From contig BBXU01001358.1 in NCBI GenBank assembly GCA_001598975.1, positions 1-43,034 of the forward strand: a DNA stretch of 43,034 bases, in the 5' to 3' direction. A program made the translations under genes and the position numbers. The DNA is from Parachlorella kessleri. Lineage: Eukaryota > Chlorophyta > Trebouxiophyceae > Chlorellales > Chlorellaceae. Positions 11,220 through 22,500 of the stretch are shown in pieces (within the stretch, counting starts at the first letter, position 1; every line of letters begins with the position of its first letter). The notes under the pieces were generated by a model that saw nothing but the letters and a program-made list of their open reading frames with translations, did not search any database and had not been told where the DNA came from.

Positions 11220-12589
11220 CTCACGGGGAGAGGCATGGGTTGAGGGACAGGCCATGCCAGCCATGCCTGCGTGCCAGGACTGCGGTTGAGGGGTTCATTC
11301 ACTACTTGGTGCAAGGCAAATCAGACGTGAGACCTAAGCGGATATGAAGGCCAGAACTCAAGGGTTGGCTGGCGCGCATCCAGTCGAAGCGGGCGATGCT
11401 GCCCCAGGGGTGTTACGGATGTTCCGGGCACAGCAGCAAAGGCGCAGCAGGGATTTTTGGGGTTTTTGATGACTTCCAGGTAATGGGGACGGGGCTGGAC
11501 TCGCGAACGGGGTGCCTGGGTTGCAGCTGATCTGCAAGGATGGCTTTTGACTGCGAACCGGGCTTGATGGAGCGTAGCAGTGGAAGAGGTTGATAGTTTG
11601 CTGTCATGTCCCAGGGTGTCTGGGCACGACGGCGGCACAAGAGGCGGCAGTTGCACGCCAGCTATGCCTACAAACAATGCTTGTGAGGTGGGCACCATGC
11701 GCCGAGCTGGTTCCCTGTTGGTCCTTTGCCTCTTGGGCTGGAGACCTTAAGAGAAAAGTGGGCAGGGGGGTTTTTCCAGACTAAAGACCAAGTTGACTAT
11801 GTACTATATTTATGCCACATCAATCACATGAGGACAAATGCTTATTTTGCACACTTGCATCGCAGCTGGCTTGGTTTTTACTCCTGTCTTTCTTACGAGG
11901 TCTGGGACTCTGCCAAGTCCACCCCTCTGTTGGGGTCTTTCCTCATCGGGACTGGGCAGCTCTTTCATGACGATGAATATTTTCTATCATTCCATGTTTG
12001 GGTGGTTAGCCCAACCGACTTGCAGGAGTGTTGCCTGCCTTGGCAACGTCAAGATGACATGCAGTGACGGCCGGAGGTAAGGCAGCAGTTTAGCGTGTGC
12101 CAGCTGCGCCGGTTTTGTAGTTTGCAGCTAGTGTTCAAGGAGCGGTACTTGCTTGGTTTTGGACAGTTGGAAGGCCTGGATGACCGGGATACCCATGTGT
12201 AAGTTACTGTTTGGAATTCAATAGCAAGTTGCTTGACCTGCAGCATGCATGCAACATGTGTCGCCAGAGCTGGTACTCTTGTGGCTCAGCCTGTCCTGCC
12301 TGTGGTTGTGATTTTCATTGTCTGCTGATCATGCTTAATATGACTGCTCCCAGTGTGAGACTACAATATCTCGTCGGGCACCTGATACCCAGGCACCTGG
12401 AACCCAGGTTTCATGCTGCGCTCGAGTAAGCGAGTTTCCCGCCTACCTCCAGTGCACGCAGCTGCAGTGAAGGTGCAACCTAGGGGGAGGGTGAAGAGAA
12501 GCAAACTCTTTTTCGGAAGCGATTCTTTGCATTGATATCGTCCACTCCAGGGTTACCCTGAAAGCTTACAAAGGCAGCAAGTCGTCAAC
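11220..12589. other. Intergenic region between ankyrin gene and HVA22-like gene
   Basis: A TGTAA at 12198-12202 is the first poly(A)-like signal seen after the ankyrin stop. It is 979 nt away, so it may be unused. Open frames here (for example 11726-12067) show no family motif and no consistent splice partners. I see no supported gene. Confidence 0.4.
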
Positions 12590-14521
12590 ATGGTCTGGAT
12601 AATCGCTTCCATGATTCCTGGCTTTGGTCTTACCGTGGGCATCCTCAGGTGAGAGGGGTATTGACTACACCCCAGGTGCAGATCGTGTATTTTGGGTAAG
12701 CGATCAATGTCCTCGACACATGGCTAGTAGACGACAGTCTAGGCTGTGTTCTGTCTGCACCAAACCCGTGTGGGAGGGTTGTTGAGAGGGGAGGGCGGAC
12801 GGGCCCTTAGGGACGCGCTCGCATATCTCCCTGCCCTCTTATGGAGCAGGATCGACCTGGCTTGTTTTCCTTGCTGGCACCGTTGCCCTGCTCAATAGAA
12901 GTGGTGTAATTACTGAAGACAACCTAATCGGTCTGTCCACCCCCACCTGCAGTTTCTTCACTGGGCTTGTCTATCCAACTTTCGAGTCTTTCCGCGCGAT
13001 CGAGTCCTCCAGCACCGGCGATGACACACAGGCAAGCTGCTCCTGTGCCTCTCCCTCTGCTCAGCAGCTCAGCAGTATCCCTGGGTCATGCACTGGGAAG
13101 TGCCTGGGTCATGCACTGGAAAACTGGCAACCCTAGCAGCTCAAGAGGTTAAATGCGCGCTGGACGGTCTGAGTTGCCTGAGTGACATACTGCTGCTGCT
13201 GCCAGCTCAACTGGATCAGAACAGCATGGAACTGTAGTCTTACGTCGTCTGCGCTGTGCTGCTGCTGCAGTGGCTGACGTATTGGGTTGTCGCCTGCACA
13301 CTCCAAGTTGTGGAGAAGCTTGCGTGGCCGGTTCTGATGTGGTAAGTAGGCACATGCCAACCCCATGCTGCTTGTCCAGCAGCAACTGTCCACATACAGC
13401 GGGTCAAGGGTGCAGTCTCAAGACCAGCCCCCAAAATGCAGGGCGCTGGTCATAGCCGTGTACGCTGGCAGCTTGATGTTAACGTCGCTTACCTGATCTT
13501 CTGGAGTTTACCTACAGACATACTCGAACGTGCGAAAACCACCACACAGTGAGCGGTCTGACAAGGACAGCATCGGCATGCTGGCCATGCAGGGTTCCCT
13601 TTTACAGCCTGTCAAGGCTGGCTCTCCTGGCGTGGCTGGTCCATCCTGCCACCAAGGTTAGTTTCCATCAGCCTGGGGGTTGGGTTCCGCGGGGATGCGC
13701 TACTGCTAGTGTCCTGCCAGCTGCGGCCGTGTTGGTGCATTGGAGGTTGGGCAGCTGTTGTCGCACCAGGCGCATCCCTATGCCAGCCAGACTGGCGGCA
13801 CGACCACTGTTTGTTTGGTTACCTGTAGGGTGCCGCGTACCTGTATGAGGAGTGGATCCGGCCGCTGCTGCTGGCCACCGCGGACGCCCTCAAGGACATC
13901 CCCGTACTGCAGCCGTACGTGTATGACTTCACCCCTGCAGCGGGGCGCATCGTGACCAAGACGGCTCCCCCCGCCGCCCCCCGCCAGGAGGTCCAGACCG
14001 GCCCGGTGAGGGGTGGGCTATGTCTCAGAAAGAGTGACATGGCAGCCAGCCGGCAGAGAAGGGGAGAGGAGGGGTGGGGGGGATGTGGGGGGTGGCTGGA
14101 TTGCGGCTGGCCCCCTTTTGGGTCTTGGGTGTGGAAAGGAATGTGGTGCAGCCGGCTTGCAAGCGGGGGCCTTTTTGACACACCAAGAAGTACTGCCAGC
14201 ACCAGGACACAGTTTGTTGTCTTGAGCTCCCAGGTTGCCCAGCAAAACACTGCAGAATGTGGGTGTGCTGGCAAGGAAAAGAGCCTTGTTGGCCAAGGTG
14301 GTGCAAAGGGGGAAGCATACCCGTAAGCAGTGGGCACCCTATAGCTGCTGAAGGTCCTAGCCCATCCTTGTGTGTGTCTGGTGCAGGACCTAGATGCTCT
14401 CAAGCAGGAGGCCATCCAGCGCGTGCAGGAGACGTTTGAGAAGGCAAAGCAGGGGCAGCAGGTCCTGGAGGAGGACGAGGCACAGCCCTTCTACCAGCCC
14501 CTGAAGGCCCATGCCCAGTAA
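12590..14521 (+). CDS. HVA22/TB2/DP1 (REEP)-family membrane-shaping protein
   Basis: Exons: 12590-12648, 12953-13031, 13271-13341, 13593-13656, 13829-14005 and 14387-14521. All phases agree, giving 194 residues. Family members insert hydrophobic hairpins in the tubular ER membrane and bend it; plant HVA22 is ABA/stress-linked and acts in ER-Golgi traffic. Visible hallmarks: the hydrophobic N-terminus (MVWIIASMIPGFGLTVGIL), then LVYPTFESFRAIES, TGDDTQ joined to WLTYWVVACTLQVVEKL, VPFYSLSRLALLAWLVHPAT, and GAAYLYEEWIRPLL. These match the TB2/DP1 core in order. The C-terminus after about residue 120 is hydrophilic and Pro/Gln/Glu-rich (EAIQRVQETFEKAKQG), with likely amphipathic helix character. 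Intron 2 (13032-13270) begins GC rather than GT (CAG|GCAAGC). A TGTAA signal at 14931 may end the transcript. Confidence 0.93.
13081..13119. repeat. 16-nt tandem duplication in HVA22 intron 2
   Basis: CTGGGTCATGCACTGG occurs at 13081-13096 and again at 13104-13119, a period of 23 nt. It lies inside the GC-AG intron of the HVA22-like gene. Confidence 0.8.
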
Positions 14522-14930
14522 GGGCTAGGCGATGTACTAGAGGCATGGTAGCAGACCCATTCACCCGCTGCTGCTGCCATGATGCCGAAGGGAGCGGCTT
14601 GGAGGGTATTCCTCAAGCGTGGATCGTTGGAGTGACTGGTGGGAGCCCCGGGGCGATCGAAGGTGGTCTGTGGGAGTCCACACTGCAGAGTGCCTGTCAG
14701 TTGCGAAAAAGCTGATGAGGGTTGCCAGAGGCAGATTGTGGGGGATGGCGGGCACAGCTGTACTGCGGGCCTCGTGAGGTATGGAAAGCCGCAGTGTAGT
14801 GGGTGGCAGCCCAGGAGTTGGCAGTGCTGACAATGTTCGCTGCCTTGGCACGAGTGCTGCTTGGGCACCCAGTGCGCCAGTCCTGGGGTGTTCCCTTACA
14901 GGAGCAAGCGTCTATGTGGATGGAGTGTGC

Positions 14931-14935
14931 TGTAA
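14931..14935 (+). terminator. Probable poly(A) signal of the HVA22-like gene
   Basis: TGTAA, the green-algal poly(A) signal, lies 410 nt after the stop codon. Confidence 0.45.
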
Positions 14936-16302
14936 GGCGGGTGCTTGATACACCCTAGAGGCTGGTTGGCAAAGGTGTTTATGTTCAACGGTATGCACTA
15001 AGATGTCAGGTTTGTTGTCACATGGAGGGTATGACATGGTGTACCTTAGGCCTAGGAGAAAGGAAAGTTGCCAAAGTGACGAGAGATGTGCTGCTTTGCC
15101 AACATTTATTAATGCCGGCATTAGGTGGTTGAAGAGCCGCCGGTCTGGGAGCACTCCTCATCTGCAATGGTGCTACCCTGACCTCCATGACATACTCGGT
15201 TGCTCATTATGCTCATTATGCACTTCTGCGGCTTTTTCCGGAACGCAAAAATATACTTCTCATAGAGCCCCTGTCGTGAGACCAAATCGGTGATTGTAGG
15301 AGGGCCCAGAAGATCACACTGACTGCTCAAGCTGAGCTACTCACCGAGGCAGCAGCTGTCATCATGAGGCGGTGTTATGCGCACACCCTTCACCTGCAGC
15401 GCACCACCAACGTAGCATGCAGTAGCTTGTCACAGGAAGTCTTCTAGCAGTGCAAGGGCTCCTGCCATCACGCACCCTGTGCAGAGTATGTGAGAACGCT
15501 AAGTGTTCATGGCTAAAGGGTTGCAAGTGACAAGAAGGGGTCAGACGGCAGTTTGGCAGCTGCCAGCTCCGTCACGTAGCGAAGCAGAGGGTAGAAAACA
15601 AGCAACAGTTGCATTACCCTGCCACCGGCTTTCACCATAACTCCACATTGTACAGCAGCCTGAATAACAACAACAGCAACAAGATTGCTAGTAGCCCCAA
15701 CCTCATTGCCCCTCCCATTGCACTGCTCACCTGCATTACTGAGCCCAGGTCACTGCCACCAAGGGAACCGGTCCGCACGGGTCTCGGAACAGCAGCCAGA
15801 TGGGGCCTGGTACTCATCCAGATAAAGGTAGGAACAGTTGCCAGCCAGGGCAGCCTGGGCACCTGCTATGAGTAACAACAGCTGAAGCGGGGCATATGGA
15901 CAAGTCTACCCCCACTAAAGGAAGCTCATTCCGCATCGCGTTTGTGCTCCGTCAGTCCTCCAATGAGGAGGGGCACGCAAAACGACAAGGCGCCGTCGGC
16001 TGGTAAGGTGCACCACGTGGTGATGGCTTTGGTCGACAGTCCGCAACATGCTGGCAACATGCTTGGTTCTTCCACAACATGCTTGGCTCTCACCTGTCTC
16101 TAATGAGATATAACATCTATAAAAGGTGGACAATTTCACATTTCCACGTGTCATGCTTTGTAATTGCAAAGTCATTACACGGCTAGTCAGAGATACCATG
16201 GCTGACCTCGTTACCTATCCACACAAGCACGGGTGGTAAAGCAAATGCAACATCATTCTGACGGCGAATCACGTTGAAAGACAAAAGCAGCAACACAACT
16301 AC

Positions 16303-16365
16303 CAGCGCTGTCAGTACAATTCACCCCTACCTATCTCCTGTTCAACATTGCCTGCCACCGTTTAC
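16303..16365 (+). repeat. Dispersed repeat, copy 0
   Basis: It starts CAGCGCTGTCAGTACAATTC and ends near TGCCTGCCACCGTTTACAC. It is similar in order and spacing to three copies at 26708, 26818 and 27029. It lies in the 3' flank of the TGD3-like gene. Confidence 0.5.
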
Positions 16366-16525
16366 ACAAAATGAAATCTCCATACAGTCTGGACCACACC
16401 CCAACTAAGGACACAGCTGATGCGAGACAGGGAGACAACAAAACAAAAATACGCACCCCAAAACATGCCACTCAACCACTGATAGTCAGCAACCTAACAT
16501 ATGCCACCTGCTACTTGACGAGCTA

Positions 16526-16530
16526 TTACA
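16526..16530 (-). terminator. Probable poly(A) signal of the TGD3-like gene
   Basis: TTACA on the plus strand is TGTAA on the coding strand, about 200 nt after the stop codon. A second copy lies near 16362. Confidence 0.45.
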
Positions 16531-16729
16531 TACACACCTGCCCCTCCAGCACATCCAGATTTTGGCACAAGGAGTTCACAACCCCCCCGGGTGCGGCCCC
16601 TTGGCTTCCCTGTGCCCCTTGGCACATGCTACAACCCAATTGGCCAGTTCACCCACGACACGCGCCCAGGGGCAGACACCACAGAACGGTGGAGCGCAGT
16701 GCCCTCCCAGCTACGACCTCAAGAGCACT

Positions 16730-19232
16730 TCACAGGTACACGATAGGGCCATCCAGGCTCCCAGAGGCAAACTGCCGCACGATGGGCTCGTCTGTCGTGT
16801 CGAACTCCTCCACGCTGCCCTCCCACACCACCCGGCCCTCATGCAGGAAAATAATCCGATCCACCGCCCGCCTGATCGTGGAGTGCTGGTGCGTGACCAC
16901 AATGTAGCTGGAGATGCCGCCGCGCTCGGGCGGGGTCCCGCTGCGGCGCAGCGGCGGCGGCGGCTCCCGCGCCAACCTGCTGCCGCCGCCGGCGCCGCTG
17001 CCGTTAACATGATGGCTGCTGCTGCTGCTGCTGCTGCTGCCGTTGCCATTGCTGCTGCTGGTGGGCTGCTGAGGTAGGGTGGTAGGGTCCTGGAAATGCA
17101 GCGACCGGATGAGGTCTTCGACCACGGTGGAGGCCACGGGGTCCAAGCCGGCAGTGGGTTCGTCATACATCAGCAGCTGCAGCACCAGCAGTGGGGACAG
17201 ACACCAGTCAGACATGCCACACCCCCATGCCAGGGTCTACGCCCCACCCTGTGAACAGCAGATGCAAGGTCAGTTTGGCTGTACTCACGCCCAGCCAGTG
17301 CCCAGGCGGTGGGCAACGGAACCCCAGTTAGCATGCCCAGCTCAACCTTCACACTGTCGGACAACTTGGTAGCCAACACACCCGATGCGTAGGCTGTGCA
17401 CTGAGAAAGTCATTAGAAACCAAAATGAAGTGCTATGACACCACCTACGACACCTTTGCTGCCGGCCCCCACTCAGACACAAGAAAACTATAATGCCAGG
17501 CTCAGAGAGAAGTAGTGCCTGGTTCAACCAACCTGCTCGACATGATCGTGCTGCTCGTCCCTCACGATGGCTCTTGCCAGGGCCACGCGCTTCTTCATGC
17601 CACCAGACAACTCAGAAGGGTACAGCCGCTCCACGCCGCTCAGCCCAACCATTGCCAAGCTCTCCGCCACCAGCACCTGCACAGAGCAACTCAGCTTCAT
17701 GCTTGACACAGCCAAGGCACGCCCCACCAACACCCCCTGGCTAACTAGCGTGCCCAGCGGGCGCTTTCCCCTCCGTGAATCCACTGAGCCCTGCACCAAA
17801 GTCTGGTGTAGTCCAACAGCGCACCGCCACTTAAATCATGCTGCCATGGATGCCCGCAATTGGGGACAACAAAGTATCAGACGTATTATGCTCTGCGCCT
17901 GAAAGCCCAACATACCTGCCCACCAGCAAGCAAAAATCAACCCCTGCTGCCCCGAGGTATTTGTGGCATGACAACCCTGCCTGGTCAGCGTCTCTCTCGG
18001 GAGGTCGCCGTGGGACAGGTTCCCAAAAAAAAAAAAAAAAAACTAGCCTGGGCATTTACCAAGCCAGAGTTCCACGCCCTCACCATTCTATCAAGACTGA
18101 ACCAAGCTCAGACCCCACTCCGCTGGGCCAAGCTCCACACGCAGCACTCACCAAACTTGAACAACCCACAGGGAACCAGCACACCTGGATCTTGTCCTTG
18201 GGCAGCTTGGTGTGCTCATGCAGCAGGAAGCCCACGTTCTCCCCCACTGTCAGCGAGTCAAACAGCGCTCCGCTCTGGAACACCAGCCCCACTTTGAGCG
18301 ACTCGGACGTGTCGTCATCTGACAGCAGCCCCTGCCGCACGTGGCCCTTGATCACCACCTCGCCCTGTGCAGCAAGTGGTGGGAAGCGACAGGTCTGTGA
18401 TGCAACTCCTACACGGTGGGTGGGCTGCTTGTTGGCCGTGCGTGTTGGCCGTGCCTGGAGACAATCCCTACGCTCATGGAAGTGTGGCCCAAAAGGAGTG
18501 TTAAAATGACTTATCTGGAGATAGGGGTAAGCAATGCGTTCCTTGTGCGCAGTGAAGTACCGCAGACAGTACACGCCAAAAAGAGGAAGGGAGGCCTGCC
18601 TTACCACACGCACGCACCTTGTCGGGCGCCAGCAACCCTGCAGCCAGTCGCAGCGTGGTCGACTTGCCGGTGCCGGAGCTGCCAATGATGCCCACCGCCT
18701 CGCCTCTACGTATTTTGAAGGTAGCCCCCCGCAGGATCGGCTTGGTGCCGAACGACTTATGAACATCCCTGAACTCTAGAATCACATCTCCGTCCCTCTG
18801 CTGCTGCAAAGCAGGCTGCTGCGGTTGCGCCGCCTGGCTGGCACTGCTGCCTAGGCCCTGCAGCTCAACTCAAACGCAGCGATGTTCCTCATGGAGGATC
18901 TAAGGGCCTGTGTGCTTGGCAGCAGGGGTTGGCTCGGTGGGGTCCCCTGTAAGGCTCTACATACGAGGCCATACAGAAAAAGCAGCCCAGGCTGCCAACC
19001 TCTTAGCAAACCATCTCCAGCACCGCAAGGAAGCACTGTGGAGACATACCGGGCGGGAGACAGCAATAGCAGATGCGGGCTCCAGCTGCACACGATGCCG
19101 AGGCCACTGCAAACGCCGCTGCCCCCAGGACCGCTGCACAGCTCTACTGTGTGGCTGGCTGCCCCTGAACTGCCATGCTGGTGAGTAGCTTCTTCCTATG
19201 TCTTTGCTGGCAGCAAGCAGCCGAGGCGTCAT
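16730..19232 (-). CDS. TGD3: TGD3/MlaF-type ABC transporter ATPase, chloroplast lipid import
   Basis: Exons on the minus strand: 19232-19050, 18857-18618, 18364-18185, 17676-17533 and 17176-16730. Every phase is 0, giving 397 residues (Arabidopsis TGD3 is about 345). In plants TGD3 is the stromal ATPase that powers TGD1/TGD2 in moving ER-derived lipid into the inner envelope. Residues 1-61 are rich in Ser, Arg, Ala and Trp and form a plausible transit peptide. Walker [10 protein letters not shown] is at about 120-128. The Q-loop is [16 protein letters not shown]. The signature [14 protein letters not shown] starts near 223, and Walker B plus D-loop [16 protein letters not shown] near 250. The H-loop is VVTHQHST. 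The end [10 protein letters not shown] matches TGD3 closely. A Ser/Gly/Pro-rich insert of about 57 residues (about 280-336) lies between D-loop and H-loop, with an 8-Ser run encoded by AGC repeats. The gene is divergent from the RlmN-type gene. Confidence 0.94.
18027..18043. repeat. Poly(A) run in a TGD3 intron
   Basis: About 17 consecutive A on the plus strand (T on the coding strand) lie within the intron 17677-18184. The run is not placed at an acceptor. Confidence 0.8.
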
Positions 19233-19595
19233 GCCTTGCTGCCGCTGAAAAGGGCTTGGTTAACTTCCAGGCAGCGCCTCGGGACTAACAGGTTCTCCCT
19301 ATTTGCGCTATAGTGCAGGCACCCGTCACGGAGACGAAGACCGGTGCAAAGGAACTGTGTAGACGGCACTGCCCCACAAGCAAAGAAAGCTGAAAACTTG
19401 TGATCGTGCGCCTACGTGGATGTCGGCCAAGGCCGTTGTGAAAGGCGGGCAGGAGATTGTCAAACTGAGGACCGGCCTCGGTGATCGCTGGAACTCCGTG
19501 ATAGCCAAGGCGCCACGTGCTGTGCTGTGCTGTCAAACTGTGGCAGTGCCCCCGAGTGGATCTTGCAATTTGCAATAAAGTTCCGGGCAACTAAA
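19233..19595. promoter_or_regulatory. Compact divergent promoter region, TGD3-like (-) / RlmN-like (+)
   Basis: Only 363 bp separate the two start codons, so 5' UTRs and promoters of both genes must fit here unless leader introns exist. No clear TATA box was seen in either direction. Confidence 0.5.
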
Positions 19596-22500
19596 ATGCT
19601 GTTCGACCGCCCGACACTGAAGCCCGTTGGGAGCGCAGGTATGGCTAGCTGCTGGAGGTGCTTGGCAAGGCTGCCCAGGGTGACCTGGGTCCAGCATAGG
19701 GCAAGCCGAGCACTCTCGTTGAATGCTGTCGCACACGCTCATGATGGCGCACACGACATGCTGGCAGGAGCCTCTGCCGCCTCAGCCGCCTCAGCAACTG
19801 CCCCACCTCGCAAAACGGGTGTTACAGATGGTATTTGGGACAAGCAGGACGCAGAAGCAGTGAAAGAGGCTTTGCAGGACGCGGACAAGATAGCCAGGCA
19901 GTTCCACAAATATGGCAGTGGTGCGTTGGCGTCTATCCCACGTCCCGCTTCTGAGCAGGGCCTGCCTCTGCCCTGCCTCTGTCGTTCAGTTGGTTAAGAA
20001 CTAGCCAAAAGCTGCCAGTGTAAAGATGCATGAAGTGTAGCAGTGCTCTCTGCAGGGGAGGTGGTGCTTGGGCGCAGCCTGGAAGAACTTCAAGTGCTGG
20101 TCAAGGCAGCAGGGCAGCCCGCCTTCCGTGCAAAGCAGCTGCGGGACGGCGTACTACAGGGGGCACGCAACCTGGGCGACATCACAAACCTGCCCAAAAG
20201 CTTCAGGGCGCAGCTTCAGGAGCAGGTGGGTGCGGTGCATGTCACATGGCTGACGGTGTCAGCGCAGTCGCAGTCGCTGGCTGGGTGCAAACTGCATTCG
20301 AACTGTAATGACCATTTGTGGTAGGTTCTTCCTTCGACAGTCCGCGGGACTGCGATAAGGACGCGTGCCCGGCAGTGCCTTTTGCCTCCCCATTAGGAGT
20401 TTCCATCAATACGTACGTTACATTCCTGGTGAGGTTCCCGCTGCTTTTCAGACCCAGCTCTAAACCAGCACAGCACCAACTGCCCAGGCGGAGACTGCGG
20501 GAGCGACAGGCTCAGCAGGACTGCGCCCTCCCTCAAGGGTGCAGCTGTGCAGCTGCCGCTTCACCTGCTACTGTTTTTTGTGCAAGTTGAGCCACGAACT
20601 TCCCAGCCCTAACCTGCAGGGCGTCCATACTGGCCGCTCGGTGGTACACCACGTGGTGACGGCCCGTGACGGCACCCGCAAGTTCCTCTTACAGCTATTC
20701 GATGGGCTGGTGGTGGAGGCGGTGGGCATACCCGTGGACGACACTGACAAGCCGCGCCTGACTGTATGCGTCAGCTCCCAGGTGAGGGTCAGCTGCCAGC
20801 TGGGCTGGCACCTGCTGATGCCTGTACCGCTGCCGGCAGCACCTTGCAGGGGGGGGGGTGATGGCTACTGTGGCTGTGGGGCCTGCACAGACACTGGGGT
20901 AGCAGCTAGTCTGCAGGTGGCTTGCATAGACAGTGGTGTTATGGGCGCCTGCCTGTCTGGTGGTTGATGGCAGGTTGAGGCAGCCTCGTGGCCGCCTTGG
21001 GCACAAGCTGGGCCGGGGAGACAACTTTGATACTACAGGAGTGCTAGGCATGCTGAGACCACTCGTGCTGGCTTGGCATGATTTAGGCCAAGGGTGCAGG
21101 TTGTTGACTATGTCAGCGACCCAGGAATATGACCGCCCCCCCCCCCTCCCCCAGGTGGGGTGCCCTATGAGGTGCACATTCTGTGCCACCGGCAAGGGCG
21201 GCTTTGCCCGCAACCTGCTGCCCCACGAGATCTGCGACCAAGTCATGACCGTGCAGGAGCAATTTGGGCAGGTAGGGGCCGTAGACCTTACAAAGTCGTA
21301 GACCTGCACAACAGAGTTGCAGTGGAAACTTGAGCTGCTCGCCTTGTTTGGAGAAAGGGCGAGCAGGAAGCTGGGGCAGACTACTTGCGCGAAGGCTGGG
21401 GCTAATACCTGGCAAGCCAGCACTCTTCAGCAGGGAGGAAGGCATTACTGACACTGGACCACTGTCTCACTTGCTGTGCAGCGCGTGAGCAACGTGGTGT
21501 TCATGGTAAGGATGATGCCGTACACGAGCCGTGCAACAGGCGCCTCGCCCCCCCAGTAAAGCATGCATGGTGGCAGCGCTGCGCAGCGCACTTCACCTCT
21601 TGCTGGCCTTTCTAACCTGAGGAGTGAACCTCCAAGGTGCTAGGTTACTCGTCAGGGAGGTAGTGGTTGTGTGGAACCCCCTCAGAGCTGGTAGCACCTG
21701 ACCAGACAGGGACGCTGATGCAGGGCATGGGCGAGCCCCTGCTGAACCTACCATCGGTGCTCCGAGCATACGAGATTCTCAACAAGGATCTGGGCATTGG
21801 TGAGCCCGGCCCCGGGGGCCCTCGACGGTTTCCCCATGCACCTGGCCGCGCTGTGCTGACTGCATGGTGCCCGGTCAGGCGTGGTACCGCCCTGTTCCAT
21901 AATGGTTTGTATGGGACCTGCCTATTGCCCTGCACTGTCATTCTCCAGCGCTCCTGTGGATGCATGCTCCGTCATAGAAGAGCTTGAGCTAGTCCTGCCC
22001 GAGGAGCTGCCAGGGTGCTGCCCTGCTTGGAGCAGGTGCTCGCCACATCACCATCTCGACTGTTGGCGTGCCCAACGCGATTGCACGCCTGGCGGCGCGG
22101 CAGCTGCAATCCACGCTGGCGGTGTCCATCCACGCACCCACACAGGCGCTGCGGGAGCAGGTCGTGCCCAGCGCGCGGGCCTACCCTCTGGAGGCGCTCA
22201 TGCAGGACTGCACAGAGTACTTCAGGTGGAGTTGCTTGCTTCTGACAGAAAGCGGGGGAGGGGAGGCCGACCGGGTGTGTGCTGTCGGTGGTAGTGGTTG
22301 TAGCAAAGCCCTCAAAGCATGTGGCAGGTGTGCAGCTAGGACATGCCATGCTGCGAGAGACGCAGCGCAGCGCGGAGGTTGGGGTGCGGTGTGCTGTCTG
22401 GGTGCAGGGGTACGACAGTGCCTCTGGAAACTGTTTTGAAAGGTTCTTAGATGGGTAGGGAGGCAGGAGGGATGCTGGCAACCTTGCAGCTGCCTAGAGA

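Larger units (their letters stand above)
14522..16729. other. Gene-free interval between convergent HVA22-like and TGD3-like genes
   Basis: This holds the 3' UTRs of both flanking genes. TGTAA at 14931-14935 suits the plus-strand gene. The reverse complement of TGTAA at 16526-16530 suits the minus-strand gene. An isolated TATAAAAG at 16118-16125 and one copy of a dispersed repeat (16303-16365) lie inside. Open frames (for example 15609-15875) show no recognisable domain. Confidence 0.45.
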
